Part shown: piece by piece, positions 49,660 through 61,675 of the stretch | How the letters are laid out: each line of letters begins with the position of its first letter | Position numbering within the stretch: the stretch's first letter is position 1 | DNA from: Populus alba | Taxonomy: Eukaryota; Streptophyta; Magnoliopsida; Malpighiales; Salicaceae | Length of the DNA stretch: 64,000 nucleotides | Assembly (NCBI RefSeq): GCF_005239225.2 | Contig: NC_133297.1 | Location: 16,976,147-17,040,146 of the forward strand | Reading direction: 5' to 3' | Program-made: the position numbers and the translations under genes | Notes under the pieces: model-generated | Told to the model about the DNA's origin: nothing | What the model saw: the letters and a program-made list of their open reading frames with translations, nothing else | Database searches by the model: none

Positions 49660-50826
49660 TTTGTGTGGATCAAGTAGTTAGGAGATGTGTACTACAAGCT
49701 GAATTTCATTCCATTCTTACCTTTTGTCATTCTCATTCTTGTGGTGGGCATTTTGGAGCAAAAGAACGGCCCACAATGTATTTGAAAGCGGTTTTATTGG
49801 CCTTTTATTTTTAAGGATGCATATCAGTTTTGCAAATCATGTGAAAAATACCAAAAAACAGGTAATATCACTCATAAGAATCAAATGCCTTTAATGAATA
49901 TTCTTGTAAGTGAAATTTTTGATATTTGGGGTATTGATTTTATGGGTCCATTTCCTTCTTCTTTTGGCAATCTTTATATCCTTCTTGCTGTTGATTATGT
50001 GTCCAAATGGATTGAGGCAAAAGCCACACGAACTAACGATGCTAAGGTTGTTTTAGATTTTATCAGGACTCATATATTTGACAGGTTTGGAATCCCTAAA
50101 GCTATCATTAGTGATCGTGATACTCATTTTTGCAATCGTTCAATGGAAGCATTGTTACGCAAATATCATGTGACTCATCGGACTTCCACAGCATACCATC
50201 CTCAAACAAATGGCCAAGCTGAAATTTCAAATCGAGAAATCAAGTCCATTTTGAAGAAGACAGTGCAACCCAACCGGCGAGATTGGAGTCTACAACTTGG
50301 TGATGCACTTTGGGCTTATCGGATTGCTTACAAATCACCTATAGGAATGTCACCTTATAGGATGATTTATGGAAAAGCATGTCATCTATCGGTAGAGCTT
50401 GAACACAAAGCTTTTTGGGCCATTAAAAAATGTAACATGGATTATGATACTGCCGGGATTGCAAGAAAGTTGCAATTGCAAGAGTTGGAAGAGATTCGAA
50501 ATGATGCTTATGAGAATGCAAGGATTTACAAAGAAAAGACTAAGAGTCTCCATGACCGAATGATTATAAGAAAAGAATTTAATGTTGGAGACAAAGTCCT
50601 TCTTTATCATTCACGTTTGAAACTTTTTCCTGAAAAGTTGCGCTCCCGTTGGATTGGACCCTTTGTTGTTTCTAATGTTTTTCCTTATGGTGCAGTTGAA
50701 ATTACAAGTTTAGAAATCAACAAAGTACTCAAGGTCAATGGGCATCGTTTGAAACCTTTCTATAAAGGATGGACGACAGAACTCACTACTTCTGTAGAGT
50801 TAGTTGAACCAATCTATGAAGAATGA
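49660..50826 (+). pseudogene. Athila-like integrase
   Basis: The zinc-binding part (49660-49880) is broken: HSILTFCHSHSCGGHFGAK and then a frame change with stops. The core and C-terminal part (49885-50826, 313 codons) are open. The catalytic triad is visible as WGIDFMGPF (first Asp), ISDRDTHF (second Asp) and [10 protein letters not shown] (Glu). The C-terminal part has the [20 protein letters not shown] and RWIGPFVV motifs, a gypsy GPY-like domain. The frame ends at a TGA just before a conserved-looking hairpin. Confidence 0.93.
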
Positions 50827-50846
50827 GCATGCCACATGTCAAGCCA

Positions 50847-50885
50847 ATGACATAAAACAAAAGCGCTTACTGGGAGGCAACCCAG
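50847..50885 (+). other. GCGCTT...GGGAGGCAACCCAG motif with short hairpin after pol
   Basis: AAGCGCTTACTGGGAGGCAA followed by CCCAG lies about 35 bases after the integrase stop. CTGGG (50870-50874) and CCCAG (50881-50885) can pair over a 6-base loop. I recall nearly the same sequence at the same place in other Athila/Tat-type elements; its role is not known to me. Confidence 0.6.
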
Positions 50886-50889
50886 CACA

Positions 50890-51674
50890 AAAAGAAAAAA
50901 AAAATCAGATTTGCTTTTTTTTTCGTTATCTTTTATTTTTTCGCATTTTAATTTATTTTCTGTCATTCTCTTATGTTCCTTTGCTTTTATATCAACATTG
51001 AGGACAATGTTATGTTTTAAGTGTGGGGGTATTGGGAGAATTTTGGTTTTCTTATTTTAGTTTTCTTTGTTGTTCTTTTAAAAAAAAAATTGTGTTTGAT
51101 CTTTTTAACTCCCATTGGTTTTTGAGAATATGAGTATTATATATGAGAATTAATTGAGATAGATGAAGATATAAATCAAATGAAGGAGTATGCATGCAAA
51201 TTTTAAGGTTTAATTGGTTTAAGGATTGACTTTGAGAATATGCCATGTTGACTTTATAGTGTTATACCAATGTAAGCTTTTGAGCCTTCAACATTATATT
51301 CTTTGAGTGTGCATTCTTTCAATGATATGTATCTCTAGAACTTGCTTCATATCTTGTTGAGATTACATTCGCATTACATATATACATGAAGATGATAAAT
51401 GCATTAGGAATTTTAACCATTTGAGCCAAAAAAGCTAACCTAAAGCATATTATCCTTAGTGAGCCCCTTTTGAGCTTGTTTATCTTTTCTTTGCTTTATC
51501 CATGTATAAGCCTTAACTTTTTATATGTTTTCCTTTTCCCCTGGCCAAGGATTAGTAGAGCATATACTTGTGATATCTTATGTAATTATGGTTGGAAATT
51601 ATGTGAAAAGAAAGAAGAAGTGATGCTTGATGAAAATATGAGCAAGTTGCCAAAGGTGAAAAAAAAAAAACAAA

Positions 51675-51706
<32 letters not shown>

Positions 51707-52317
51707 AGTGTTCCTTTATGTTCTTAAGATTTTATATTGAAAGAGCTTGAAATCAAAAGAAGTTAAGCATTGGTGGTTAAAGATGAAAAATTTATGTGCT
51801 TTGATGGAATATCTTGTTTGAAATATTATTTTTTAGAATGCTATACTTTCTTTGATTTGAACCTTCTCTTTTACTCTCTTTTACCTCACCTTAACCTTGG
51901 CCCCATTACAACCGGAAATAAGACCTTTTGATTCATGCATTGCTTGTAATATGTTAGTAATGGAGATGAGATTGAAGAGCAAGCTTATAGTAGAACATAT
52001 TCATTGATTGAATTTGAGTGATTTAAACACATAAACCCTAAACACGTGAGTGTTGGAGTGTATATCAATGAGAGGACCTATCACTTTGGCATGGCATAGA
52101 TTTCATTTAAATCCTGACAATTAATTGAGTTTTGAAATTTCCATGTAAATAAATTCATGAAAATTTATACTATTTATCCTTCTTGACTTTATTCTTGTTT
52201 ATAATGCATATATTCTTGGATATTGATGGGAGATTAGGAGATTAGTCATAGTGATTTGATTTAATTTAACTTCAATTTGATTTTACCTATCTTTTCTCGA
52301 GGACGAGCAAGAGCTAA
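50890..52317 (+). other. Post-integrase region without an env-like gene
   Basis: About 1.4 kb. Some Athila elements carry an env-like frame here. The longest open frames are short (for example 51470-51727, hydrophobic then Lys-rich because of a GAAA microsatellite), with no family features. The region has a G-rich GTGTGGGGGTATTG at about 51020 that echoes the true polypurine tract. Confidence 0.65.
51674..51707. repeat. (GAAA)n microsatellite
   Basis: About eight GAAA units within the post-integrase region. Confidence 0.9.
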
Positions 52318-52330
52318 TTGTGGGGGTATT
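52318..52330 (+). promoter_or_regulatory. Polypurine tract
   Basis: TTGTGGGGGTATT ends one base before the 3' LTR, the position where plus-strand DNA synthesis is primed. The TATT between the G-run and LTR is unusual but also present in the internal copy. Confidence 0.7.
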
Positions 52331-53955
52331 TGATGCAACCATATTATTCAATAGTTTCACCCACATTTAACTAGTGTTTTGCCTATGTTTTATATATAAA
52401 ATGCCTTGATATTCTTTGTTTTGTGTTTTGAAGGCACTTTTGGATGAAAGATGCAAAAAGGAGTAAATTGAAGGTAATTGGCAGATTTGACGTTTAGTAG
52501 ATGTTTTGTGCAGAGCGTGAGCTCTAAAGGTTGAAATGAAGTGATTCCAGTGGCATTAAAAAGCTAACATCCATACCTTTCTGGACATCTAAGGCAAGAC
52601 AATAAAATAAGGAAGAGCATGGAAATCGCAGCTTTCAAAGTCAAATCTCGCAATCTGCCAATGTTGACCTTCGGTTATTCCAACTTGAATAGCTGGAGCT
52701 ACAGAAGTCCAATTGATGCAAACTCAATTTTTTTGGATTCCTGACTCAAAGACCTATAAACGCTCCAAATTTCAGCCAAAAACGATGTCATATGAGGAAG
52801 ATATGATTTTTCAAAAATGACAACTGAATTCTGCCAGCAAACAGGTTTTGTGAAGAAACGAGTCCAAATTACGTTCTGAAGAATCTAAACCGATATCCAA
52901 GTTTTTATTTTAGCAATGTAGCTCCTCTAAGTCAAAGCTTGAAGATTTCATGCAAAGCTATTTCTCCTTTTTTAGGAAAATAGTTATTGAACTACTTAAA
53001 TGTAAATTGTCTACTTAAGGGAGGACTATTTTGTAAAATAGAGATTAGAGTTTCCTAGCATATAAAAAGAATGAGAGAAGAGAAGGGGGGCAACCACCCA
53101 AGAAGAGAAAAACGCCCCCCTACTCTAAGAAATCCTAAATCATGCATTCTTCCATCTTTTTGATTAGTTGTTCAACAAACATGCAAGGCTAAACTCATTT
53201 TCTTGGTTGCGAGGACACGAAAACCTTCGGATTTCAAGAACTGTGAGATCTATGTTACATTTTCTTTTCAGTTTATATGATGAATATGTTTGTTCTCCTA
53301 TGCTTATTTATCCTATGATTGTTTATTTTAATTGCTAGAGCGGATTCCAAGTTATTATTGTAGACAATTTATTGCTAAGTTTGATATCAAAACCAGAGTT
53401 GTGGTATATGAACTTGTGAAGCAACTGAGTTTAATAATTGTAGCGGATCTACGTTATTAATCTTAGGGAGAACATTCGATCAAAGCAACATAAGCAGACA
53501 ACTTAGTTGTTAAGATTAATGAATTTATCTAGATCTTAATGCTGCCATTGGATTAAATCATTAGTGCAGACACTGTGATTATTTGTTGGTTAGGGTTAGT
53601 TATACGACGGATCTGTTAATTAACCAATGTTAAGAAAAGATAAAAATTCAGAATATAAACTTGAATTTCATTTCAAGGATCAGTTCTGATTTCTATAGGT
53701 AGATGTGTGCTTGCGACCAAGGTTTGTTCTCTTGATAATTTTTTGATTTTATTAAATTTTATTTGATAGTTTTCTATTCTCTTTTGCCTTAGCCTATATA
53801 ACATCCAACACCCCCCCCCCAAATTGCATATCATCTAGCATAAAAATCTGACTTGAATCTTCCTCGTGGGATCGACCCCTTGCTTGCTCTATACTATCTT
53901 GTGTGTTGTGTTTTAAGCTAGGATAATTAATTTGTGCGACCGCGACATCACAACA
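52331..53955 (+). repeat. 3' LTR of the Athila-like element
   Basis: 1625 bases, same ends as the 5' LTR (TGATGCAACC...CATCACAACA) and collinear with it throughout; a C-run near 53811 is slightly longer than its partner near 44901. Confidence 0.97.
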
Positions 53956-53960
53956 TCTTG
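53956..53960. repeat. Target site duplication, right (TCTTG)
   Basis: Matches 43417-43421 exactly. Confidence 0.9.
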
Positions 53961-54885
53961 ATATGGCATCGATTCTTCACCATTCTCACACCCACATGTA
54001 TGTTTCTTTATTTTTTTTTCCTTGTAACTTAATAAAGCTTTTGTCTCATTGTTATTTCTACAGCTTAATAAAAAAATATTTTTTCTTGATTTATTTCTTT
54101 GTAAGTTTCATATTAGTTAACTGTCTCATTTTTCTTCTTTATGTTCGTTTGATGTCCCTAACAAAGAAGAGGACTTAGTCGATCAATTTAGTAGTGCAAG
54201 CCTTATCGCTCTGCAATCTTGATAATTTGTGTTATTTTTTTAACAGCTCCTACATGAAATTAGTTAGCTGGTGTTTATTGCAACTCAAATTTTGATTATG
54301 TCAATAATACATGTTTAGAGACAATTTATTCTTTTGAGTGCAATGTTTAAAGACAAATTAGTTAACTGATGTCAACAGTACATGTTTAGAGCCAATTGCA
54401 ACCCCATTCCAGTTCATTTCTTCTTTCCAGGATACAAATTGACTTGTTGCATTCTGCAACATTAGTGTAGGAATATAAAATAAAAAAGCAAGCAACTTTA
54501 TAGCCAGGAGAATCAACATTGGAGATACAAAACATGAAAACAGATCTTTACCCGAATTGTTTCCAGAGATGATTCTAAGTAGAAATATAGTAAAAAAAGA
54601 AAGATAATTAAAGTCTAGCAGTTTCTTAATAGCTATTGCATAAAATTTGTAAATCTTGAATATATAACCAATCATGAAAACTTAATGGAACATCACATAG
54701 CACTATCTGGTGTTACAACTCTACACTAAGAAATCATACATTTATATGATAATAACAAATTAATTTTGAAGTCTCTATTGAATAGATTTTTCTGTTTCTA
54801 TTTCTTCCCATAATGCCCCTTATTATGTAACTTTATTTTTCATATTGTGAGCCTTTTGTTTTCTGATTTAATATAGGTCCTTAAA
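53961..54885. other. Spacer between Athila-like element and hAT remnant
   Basis: No gene. A short direct repeat is present: AATTAGTTAGCTGGTG near 54258 and AATTAGTTAACTGATG near 54356, each followed by ACATGTTTAGAG. This may be the non-coding left part of the hAT element. Confidence 0.5.
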
Positions 54886-57300
54886 ATGTCTTCATATGAT
54901 GGTAGTACTCCAAGAAGTGATTCTTCAACGACCCAATTATCTCAACCTTTAATTTCCATGTCAAGTGGTAGTAGAGGAAGAATAGATTTGGCATGGGGTC
55001 ATTGTAAAGAAGCTCATAAACAGTGTTACATGTAAAAAAAACTAAATTAGTATGTTTATATTGTGCTAAAGTATTTGCGAGTGGTAGAATTAATCAATTT
55101 AAGCAACATTTAGTTGGAGCAAAAGGAGAAAAACAATGTCACAAATGTCCTCTTGATGTTCGACATCAAATGCTTTTGAATCTTAAAGGAAATGTTGAAA
55201 CAAAAAAAAAAGAGTTAGAGAAATGCAAGCAGATTTCAATCCATTTAATGCACAACAAAGGGAGCATGAAGAGATGATGATTAGGCAATTAGAAGATGAT
55301 GATGAGGATGTCAATACTAAAAAAACATATTTTACCATCAAAGGTTGAAAAAAAAAAAAGATTCTAAGCACCAATATTGTAAAACAAGTAACTACAAGTT
55401 ATGAAAAGCAGAATAAATATGCAACATTAAGGACATATTTCATGTCAAGAACAACTCCTGGTGCTCAAAAGTCTCTTTATAATTGTTGGCAAAGGAAGGA
55501 AGCAGTTGAACGGTGTGATCTTGCTTTAGCAAAGTGGATGATTGATGCATGTGTGCCATTTAATGTTGTTGACTGTGTATTATCAGCATGCCATAAATGC
55601 TATAACAACTATAGGTCCTTGTTATAAATGACCAAACTTGCATGCTATTCGTTGTTATTACTTGGTAAAAGCGATTGATGAAGTGAAGATTTATGTTGAG
55701 AGTTATCAAGAGATTTGAAAGAAGACTAGTTGCACATTAATGGTTGATGGATGGACAGATCAGAATAGGAGGACTTTAATTAACTTCTTAGTATATTGTC
55801 CTGAATGAACAATTTTTTTTAAAACTGTAGATGTATTAGATGTCTCAAAGACTGCTAGATTGTTACATCAGTTGTTTAGAGAAGTTGTTTTGTATATTGG
55901 GGTAGAAAACATTGTGCATATGATGACTGATAATGCTGCAAATTATGTTATTGTTGGCAAGTTATTGATAGAAGAATGTCCTTTAATATTTTGGTCTCCT
56001 TGTGCTGCTCATTGCATCAACCTCATACTCTAGGGCATTGGTAAATTATAGTCAGTTTGTTATATTATTAAGCATGTTTCTAGTATCACAAAGTACATTT
56101 ATAATCATTGTTATCCATTATATTTAACAAGGAAGCTCACTGGAGGAAAATAAATACTTTGTCCAACTCCTACTCGTTTTGCTACCAATTTCATTGCATT
56201 GCAAGCATTTTAGCTCATAAAAATGAGTTGAGAGCTATGGTGACATCTAGGGAATGGGTCTCATCTGCTTACGCTAAAGATAGCAAAGGAAAAAAGTTTG
56301 TTGAGAGTGTGCTAGACTCTTTATTTTAGGAACAATGTGCAATAATTATGCGAATGAGTGAACATTTAGTTCAAGTTCTATAAATGGTTGATGGTGATGA
56401 TAGACCTTCAATGGGATATTTGTAAGATGCGATTCATTATGCAAAAGAATAAATGTTAAGGAGATTTCAAAAGAGAAAGGCTAGAGTGAAACCTTTCATA
56501 GACATTATCAATAATTGGTGGGATGAACAACTATATAGAAATCTTAATGTAGCGGCTTTTTGGTTGAATCCTCGATTTCAATATGATGCAAATATAATGG
56601 ATAAACATACAAGTACCATTTATGGACTTCTATATGTTTTTGAGAAGTATGCACATGAAAATCTACCATTGCAAAGTAAGATTACAAATGGGATGAAATT
56701 GTTTAGGAATGTTGAACATGACTTTGGTCGAGTGTCCGCAATAAATAATCACACCCTTATGCCTCCAAGTATATAATTTTTATATTTAAAAATATTACTT
56801 TACATAGTCTTACTTATTATTTTTTTGTATAGATGAATGGTGAATGATATATGGAACCAGTGCTCTAAATCTACAACATTTGGTTATCCGTGTGTTAAGT
56901 CAAACTTGTATTTCTTCGGGATGCAAGAGAAATTGAAGTATTTTAAACATATTCACTCCAAGAAGAGCAATATATTGGAGCCAAAGGCTTAATGACCTTG
57001 TTTACGTCCACTATAATATAAGATTGAAAGTATTTTTCTTTTATCTAATTCCTTAAATATCATTTTATCTTATTTAGTAGCATTATCAATACTTATATTG
57101 TGTTTACCTTCACTTTTAATATATAGGAATTATTGAAAAGGATGAAATTATGATCCAATTAATTTTAAGACAATTTGTGACATTGAAAATTGGATAGTAG
57201 AAGATGACCAGTTAATTTTTACAAATGAAGAAATAGAGAGTTTTCACCAAGTTCTATCAACAATGACCATACAAGATACTTTAAACAATGATAATTAATG
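54886..57300 (+). pseudogene. hAT-family transposase, decayed
   Basis: The frame opens at ATG 54886 (MSSYDGSTPRSDSSTTQLSQ). A BED-type zinc finger follows in another frame (CLYCAKVFASGRINQFKQHL, with the His provided by QHL; 55023-55277). Next come a DUF659-like part (TTPGAQKSLYNCWQRKEAVE and WMIDACVPFNVVDC), a core piece around 55735-56030 (VDGWTDQNRRT, MMTDNAANYV, CAAHCINLIL), and a C-terminal part (WWDEQLYRNLNVAAFWLNPR, 56453-56776, then a piece like the hAT dimerisation region to about 57000, and IENWIVEDDQL near 57185). At least six stops or frame changes interrupt it. Introns may account for one or two of the gaps (for example near 56775-56830 and 57030-57125), but not for all. Confidence 0.85.
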
Positions 57301-59686
57301 AATGATCATTTTGTGATAAATATTATTTTAAATAAAGTATTGTTTAACACATAATATTTATTTGTTAATTGTGTTTTAAATGTAGATGTCATAAATATTA
57401 ATGAGATTAAAGATGATTGTGACAATGAAGTTTCAAATGAGCATGCTGATATTTTATTATGTGTTGACGAGATTAGCTTAATTCCATTGACATTTGATTC
57501 AAATTTTGTTCCTATAGACACCAAAGAATTTAATGTGTTCATTCAACAAAGTGAAATGTATTGTTGATTTAGAGCTATATATTGCAATATCTTTCTTCTC
57601 TGTTTTATTTTTGGAGGATGAATCACAATTTTTATGAAAAGCTGAATTTTGGCCTTAAATCATTTTAGAAGCTGACAAATTATTGTTCGTAGACTAGTAG
57701 TGTTCCGAAGTCCCTTTGATTTTTTGTTTGACTTATGTCGTTATCAATGGTGACATGCGATGCGGGCTATGAATGCATATCTGCATTTATCGTCCTAGCT
57801 TGACCGTGTTTTGCATGAAAGATGCTATGGAGCATGTAGAAACATTAAATTTGGTCAAAGTGATATCCTTCTTATAAACTTTATTAGAGCATGTTTGATA
57901 ATGTAGTAATGATTATTTTTTAAATAAGTTTTCATGCTAAAATACATGCCAATAATGTTTTTTTATTTTTAAAAAATTATTTTTGACATTAGTATATCAA
58001 AACAATTCAAAAAGTACAAACTGTATTAAATTTTAACAAAAAAAAAAAAGAGTCAATATTCTCGGTGTTAGGATGATTCCATGGCTTTAGGATTGTCTTT
58101 TTTATTTTCTAAGCATAATTCAATGATTAAATTACCTTTTAAAGAAAATTTTTTGAGTTTTTTTTTTTGTCTTTTAACTTTTTTAAACACTGTAAAAATA
58201 ACCCAATTACTCTTAAAAGCAAACTTTTTTAAACTTGAATCCATGTTTTTTTTTAATCTTTTTTTTATGACTTTTTGTAATTATTAAGTTCATTAAGGAC
58301 AACTTGATCTTTTTATAAATATAGAATATTATTTATTTTAAACCCTAAATCTTCTGGTGAAGTGTGCAACTTCTCCCATAAGCTAAAAATTACCTTCCGT
58401 CATGTCATTTAAATTATTGTGGTGTTTTTTTCCAAGTGAAGCATTGCCTTGCAACAATAATGAGATGGTTTGTGATTTGCAGTGCTTTTTCCCCCCTTAT
58501 TTTTCTCTCTTTTCTTTTTTTGAAATTCACACTAGCCATTCAAAGTTTCAAAGTTGTTTTTTTTTATTTATTGACATTTTCACTTTGGTCCTTATTATTT
58601 TGATTTTTAGTTTTTGTTCTTGACTCTTTTGTAAAATTTTGATTTGTTTTCAATTTCATAATTCAATCCTGATTTTTTATAAAAACAATTTCTAATTTTG
58701 ATCTTGTTTTTTTTTTGTCTTTTTGTTAAATTGATTTTTTTTTTTTTAATTTAACCCTTCATTAAAAATTTATAGTTTTTCTCTAATTTATTTTAATTTC
58801 AATTTTGATCCTCATTCTTTTATTGCTATTTTTGGTTTTGGATTGTTTTGTATAATTGAATTTTTGCTTTAATATTTAGTTGATTGAAAATTGAGTTTCG
58901 TGAATTTTCAAGATATGATGCTTCTAGTCTATTGACTTGATTCATGAGTTTGAGATTTTATTGCAAGTTGACATCATTTTAATTTTTTTTTCTTGTGGTT
59001 TTTTTTGTTTTATTTTCTATTGGGTTATTTCAATTTCTTAAACCATGTCGTGGGTTTGATAGGTTAACTTAGGTTGACTTGGCTTTTATTGGGTTACATG
59101 TTTGTCATGTTACCTTGGGTTAACTCAGGTCATTTTTCTTATTTTCTTTTACTCAAATTTGTCATTTTGTATTCTATTGGCTAAAAATTAAACTACATCA
59201 ATTTTGTTTCCTTTTGGAAAAATATTTTTTTTCTAAATTATTGTGATCACTTTTTTTATCTGGTTAATTTGTTGTCATTGCATATTTTATTTGTCCAATT
59301 AATATAAAAACCAACTTATTTGACCTAGTCAGGTCTATAACCCAAGTTGTGAATTTTCTTTCCTTTTTAAAAAATACATTTGCGGCAAATGACATCATTT
59401 TTTATGAAGAAAAAATAATTTGGCGTCGTGGCATAGCACAAGTCCACGTCTAGTCTTTACTTTTACTAAACGAACTTTCACCACTAATGATAAAAGCTCT
59501 GGGAGGAAATTAGTTGTCAACTCATGTTTTCAATGCTATGTTGATTGATGTAATTTGGTGTTTCTATCTTGTTTTTTATATTGTTTTGGAAAAATATATT
59601 TTTAAATATAATAATGCTTTGAGTTTATGTGCTTTAGGAAAACCCACGTAAACAAGAGATTTCTATCAGTTCATCGTACAATTATA
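57301..59686. other. T-rich intergenic region
   Basis: No gene. Very T-rich from about 58130 to 59300, with fragments of a small repeat type (TTAACTTAGGTTGACTTGGC near 59063; GACCTAGTCAGGTCTATAAC near 59322). Open frames are products of poly-T runs. Confidence 0.5.
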
Positions 59687-61471
59687 ACTTTTTTTAGATA
59701 ACTATAATTGTATTAAAGGGAAAAGGTATACAAAAATACTAGAGACATACCCTAAGATGTACATCATCCTGTCACCTAGATCCATCTGACCTTTGACAAT
59801 AACAAAAAAAAAAATAGAAAACATGCTAAAAGAAACTCAAAGAAAGTAAAGCAAAAGTACCTCATAACTCTAGTAGACGCCATATGGACCTAAGAGTGAC
59901 AAAAATATGATACTTTAGTTCTAGCTCAATTAACTTGGATCGGATAAGCTCAAAGATTTCCTTACTACTATTATGGTGAGACCGATACACCTATTGAAAA
60001 TCCTGATTATTCCTCTCATACTAGATGAAGTAAACCATGACTGAGAGGACCAACCGAACTAGCATATGTATGAACTCTTTATTGTGCCTATAGTGCATGT
60101 ATATCCATGAAGCAAAGGTCTTCATGGCATACAAGGCCAACTTATAATGACAAATGATTTTGATGTGTTGATGTTAAAAATATATATAAATAAACCACTA
60201 TTTTGATGCATTTATGAGTGAAAAACACTTTAAAAAGAAATTGCTACCACACTATCAAACCCATCTTAAAAGAATAAATGGTGGTGTTGTGTCTCAACAT
60301 GCGACCCATAAAAGCTACATATCATGGATCTGATGACCTAAAAAGCATGAAGTATGTCCATGATGTGTAGGTGACCCATAGAAGCAAGCCATAGAATAAA
60401 AGAGTATCTCAAAATATGACCTAGAAACTAGGGGAGGTCATGCATAGAATCTATGGGTCTTATGTCTCTAAAAACCTCCAATGTCAAATCGATAGAAAAT
60501 ATCCCTGGTGGATGACCCTTTCAAGTATAATGATTAGACAATACAATCATAGGATGGAAAAAAATTAAGTATCAAATAGGCTTAAACTCTTAACTACCTA
60601 AGGGAAAAGACCAAATGCCCTCTTCAATGATGTTTGACACTTTGGCATCCCAAGGAAGCCCAATTAACGATAGCACTTTGAAAGGAAAAAGGTCATAGAA
60701 CCGTAGCCCATCCAGTAATCAATAGTCTAACCATAAGGAAGTAACAATCTTATTAACAATGCATGAGAAAAATCTCTTTATGAAGGAGGCCTAACATGCC
60801 AGAAAGATCCACACTTGAATAAGACAATATGAACACATCCTAACTAAACCTATGATCTCTCTAAAAGAAGTCTAGATGTGCTTAAGAATAACTGCTCTAT
60901 TATAAGTCCCAACTCTCTTAATCCCTAGACCTCCCTTATTGAGAGAATAATAAGTTAAAGCCTAGACTATTTTAGCCCATAAATGGGAGAACAACCCTTC
61001 CAAAGAATGGCAACTAATATACTCTTTAATCCTTCTGATAACAGAGCAGGGAAGAATAAACATGGAACACCAGTATACTTGGATGGAAAAGAGAACGTAT
61101 TTGATCAATTATAGACATGCAAGAGAAACTAAAGTCCATAATTTAATTTTGGAGAGAATTCACTCCAACAAAGGAAAACAATCACTATGTGTTAATTTAG
61201 TAGAGACCAATGGGACTCCTAATAACTTGACTGGCAGAGAACTCATTTTAAAACCCAAAAGAGTCCACAAAACGACCCTAAACTCATCATCGACTCTTGA
61301 GAAGAAAAAATGGCTTTTATTTGGATTTGTAACAAGTTTACATTACCTAACAAAATCATCTAAAGCCTTCTTTAAAATCCTGGCTAAGTCCGTATATGCT
61401 TGATAGAAAATTATAAGGTCATCTACAAAACAAAAGTGAGTAACGATAGTTTGTTGACACCACTAGTGGTA

Positions 61472-61675
61472 TCAAAACCTCATGTTTTGTAAATCCTCTT
61501 GAAGAATGCCTTTTAAACCCTCTATAACCAAGACAAAAAAATAAAAAGATAAAGGGTCACCTTGATGAAAGCCCCTAAAAGATGGGAAAAAGTCGTGACT
61601 TTCCCCATTCATGACCATTGAGAAATGAGCTATAGACATGCATATTTCAATCCATCTAAACATGACATTAGACAC
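61472..61675 (-). pseudogene. LINE reverse transcriptase fragment
   Basis: 67 open codons with the L1-type RT block RGFHQGDPLSFYFFVLVIEG, where other LINEs have RGLRQGDPLSPYLF. The catalytic FADD-type motif is not in an open frame here. Confidence 0.85.

Larger units (their letters stand above)
43422..53955 (+). mobile_element. Athila-like Ty3/gypsy retrotransposon, complete but inactive
   Basis: The element has, in order, a 5' LTR (43422-45042), primer-binding site (45048-45064), gag (45418-46230), protease and reverse transcriptase (46232-48925), RNase H (to about 49450), integrase (about 49660-50826), 1.5 kb without a convincing gene, a polypurine tract (52318-52330) and a 3' LTR (52331-53955). 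A perfect 5-base target duplication shows one insertion event. The lineage is inferred from the binding site, the gag knuckle CSICSLQGHTSDMC, and the GCGCTT...GGGAGGCAACCC motif after pol. At least five in-frame stops and three frame changes make it unable to move by itself. The LTRs differ by a few percent by eye, so it is moderately old. Confidence 0.95.

Noticed and set aside
51470..51727. Small frame as an env-like gene of the Athila element
   Set aside because: The C-terminal half is translated GAAA microsatellite and the N-terminal half shows no env features.
58081..58623. Phe-rich open frames
   Set aside because: They come from poly-T runs; composition explains them.
61062..61403. 113-codon plus-strand frame as a gene
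   Set aside because: It lies opposite the LINE pol region and is best explained as the reverse strand of decayed pol sequence.
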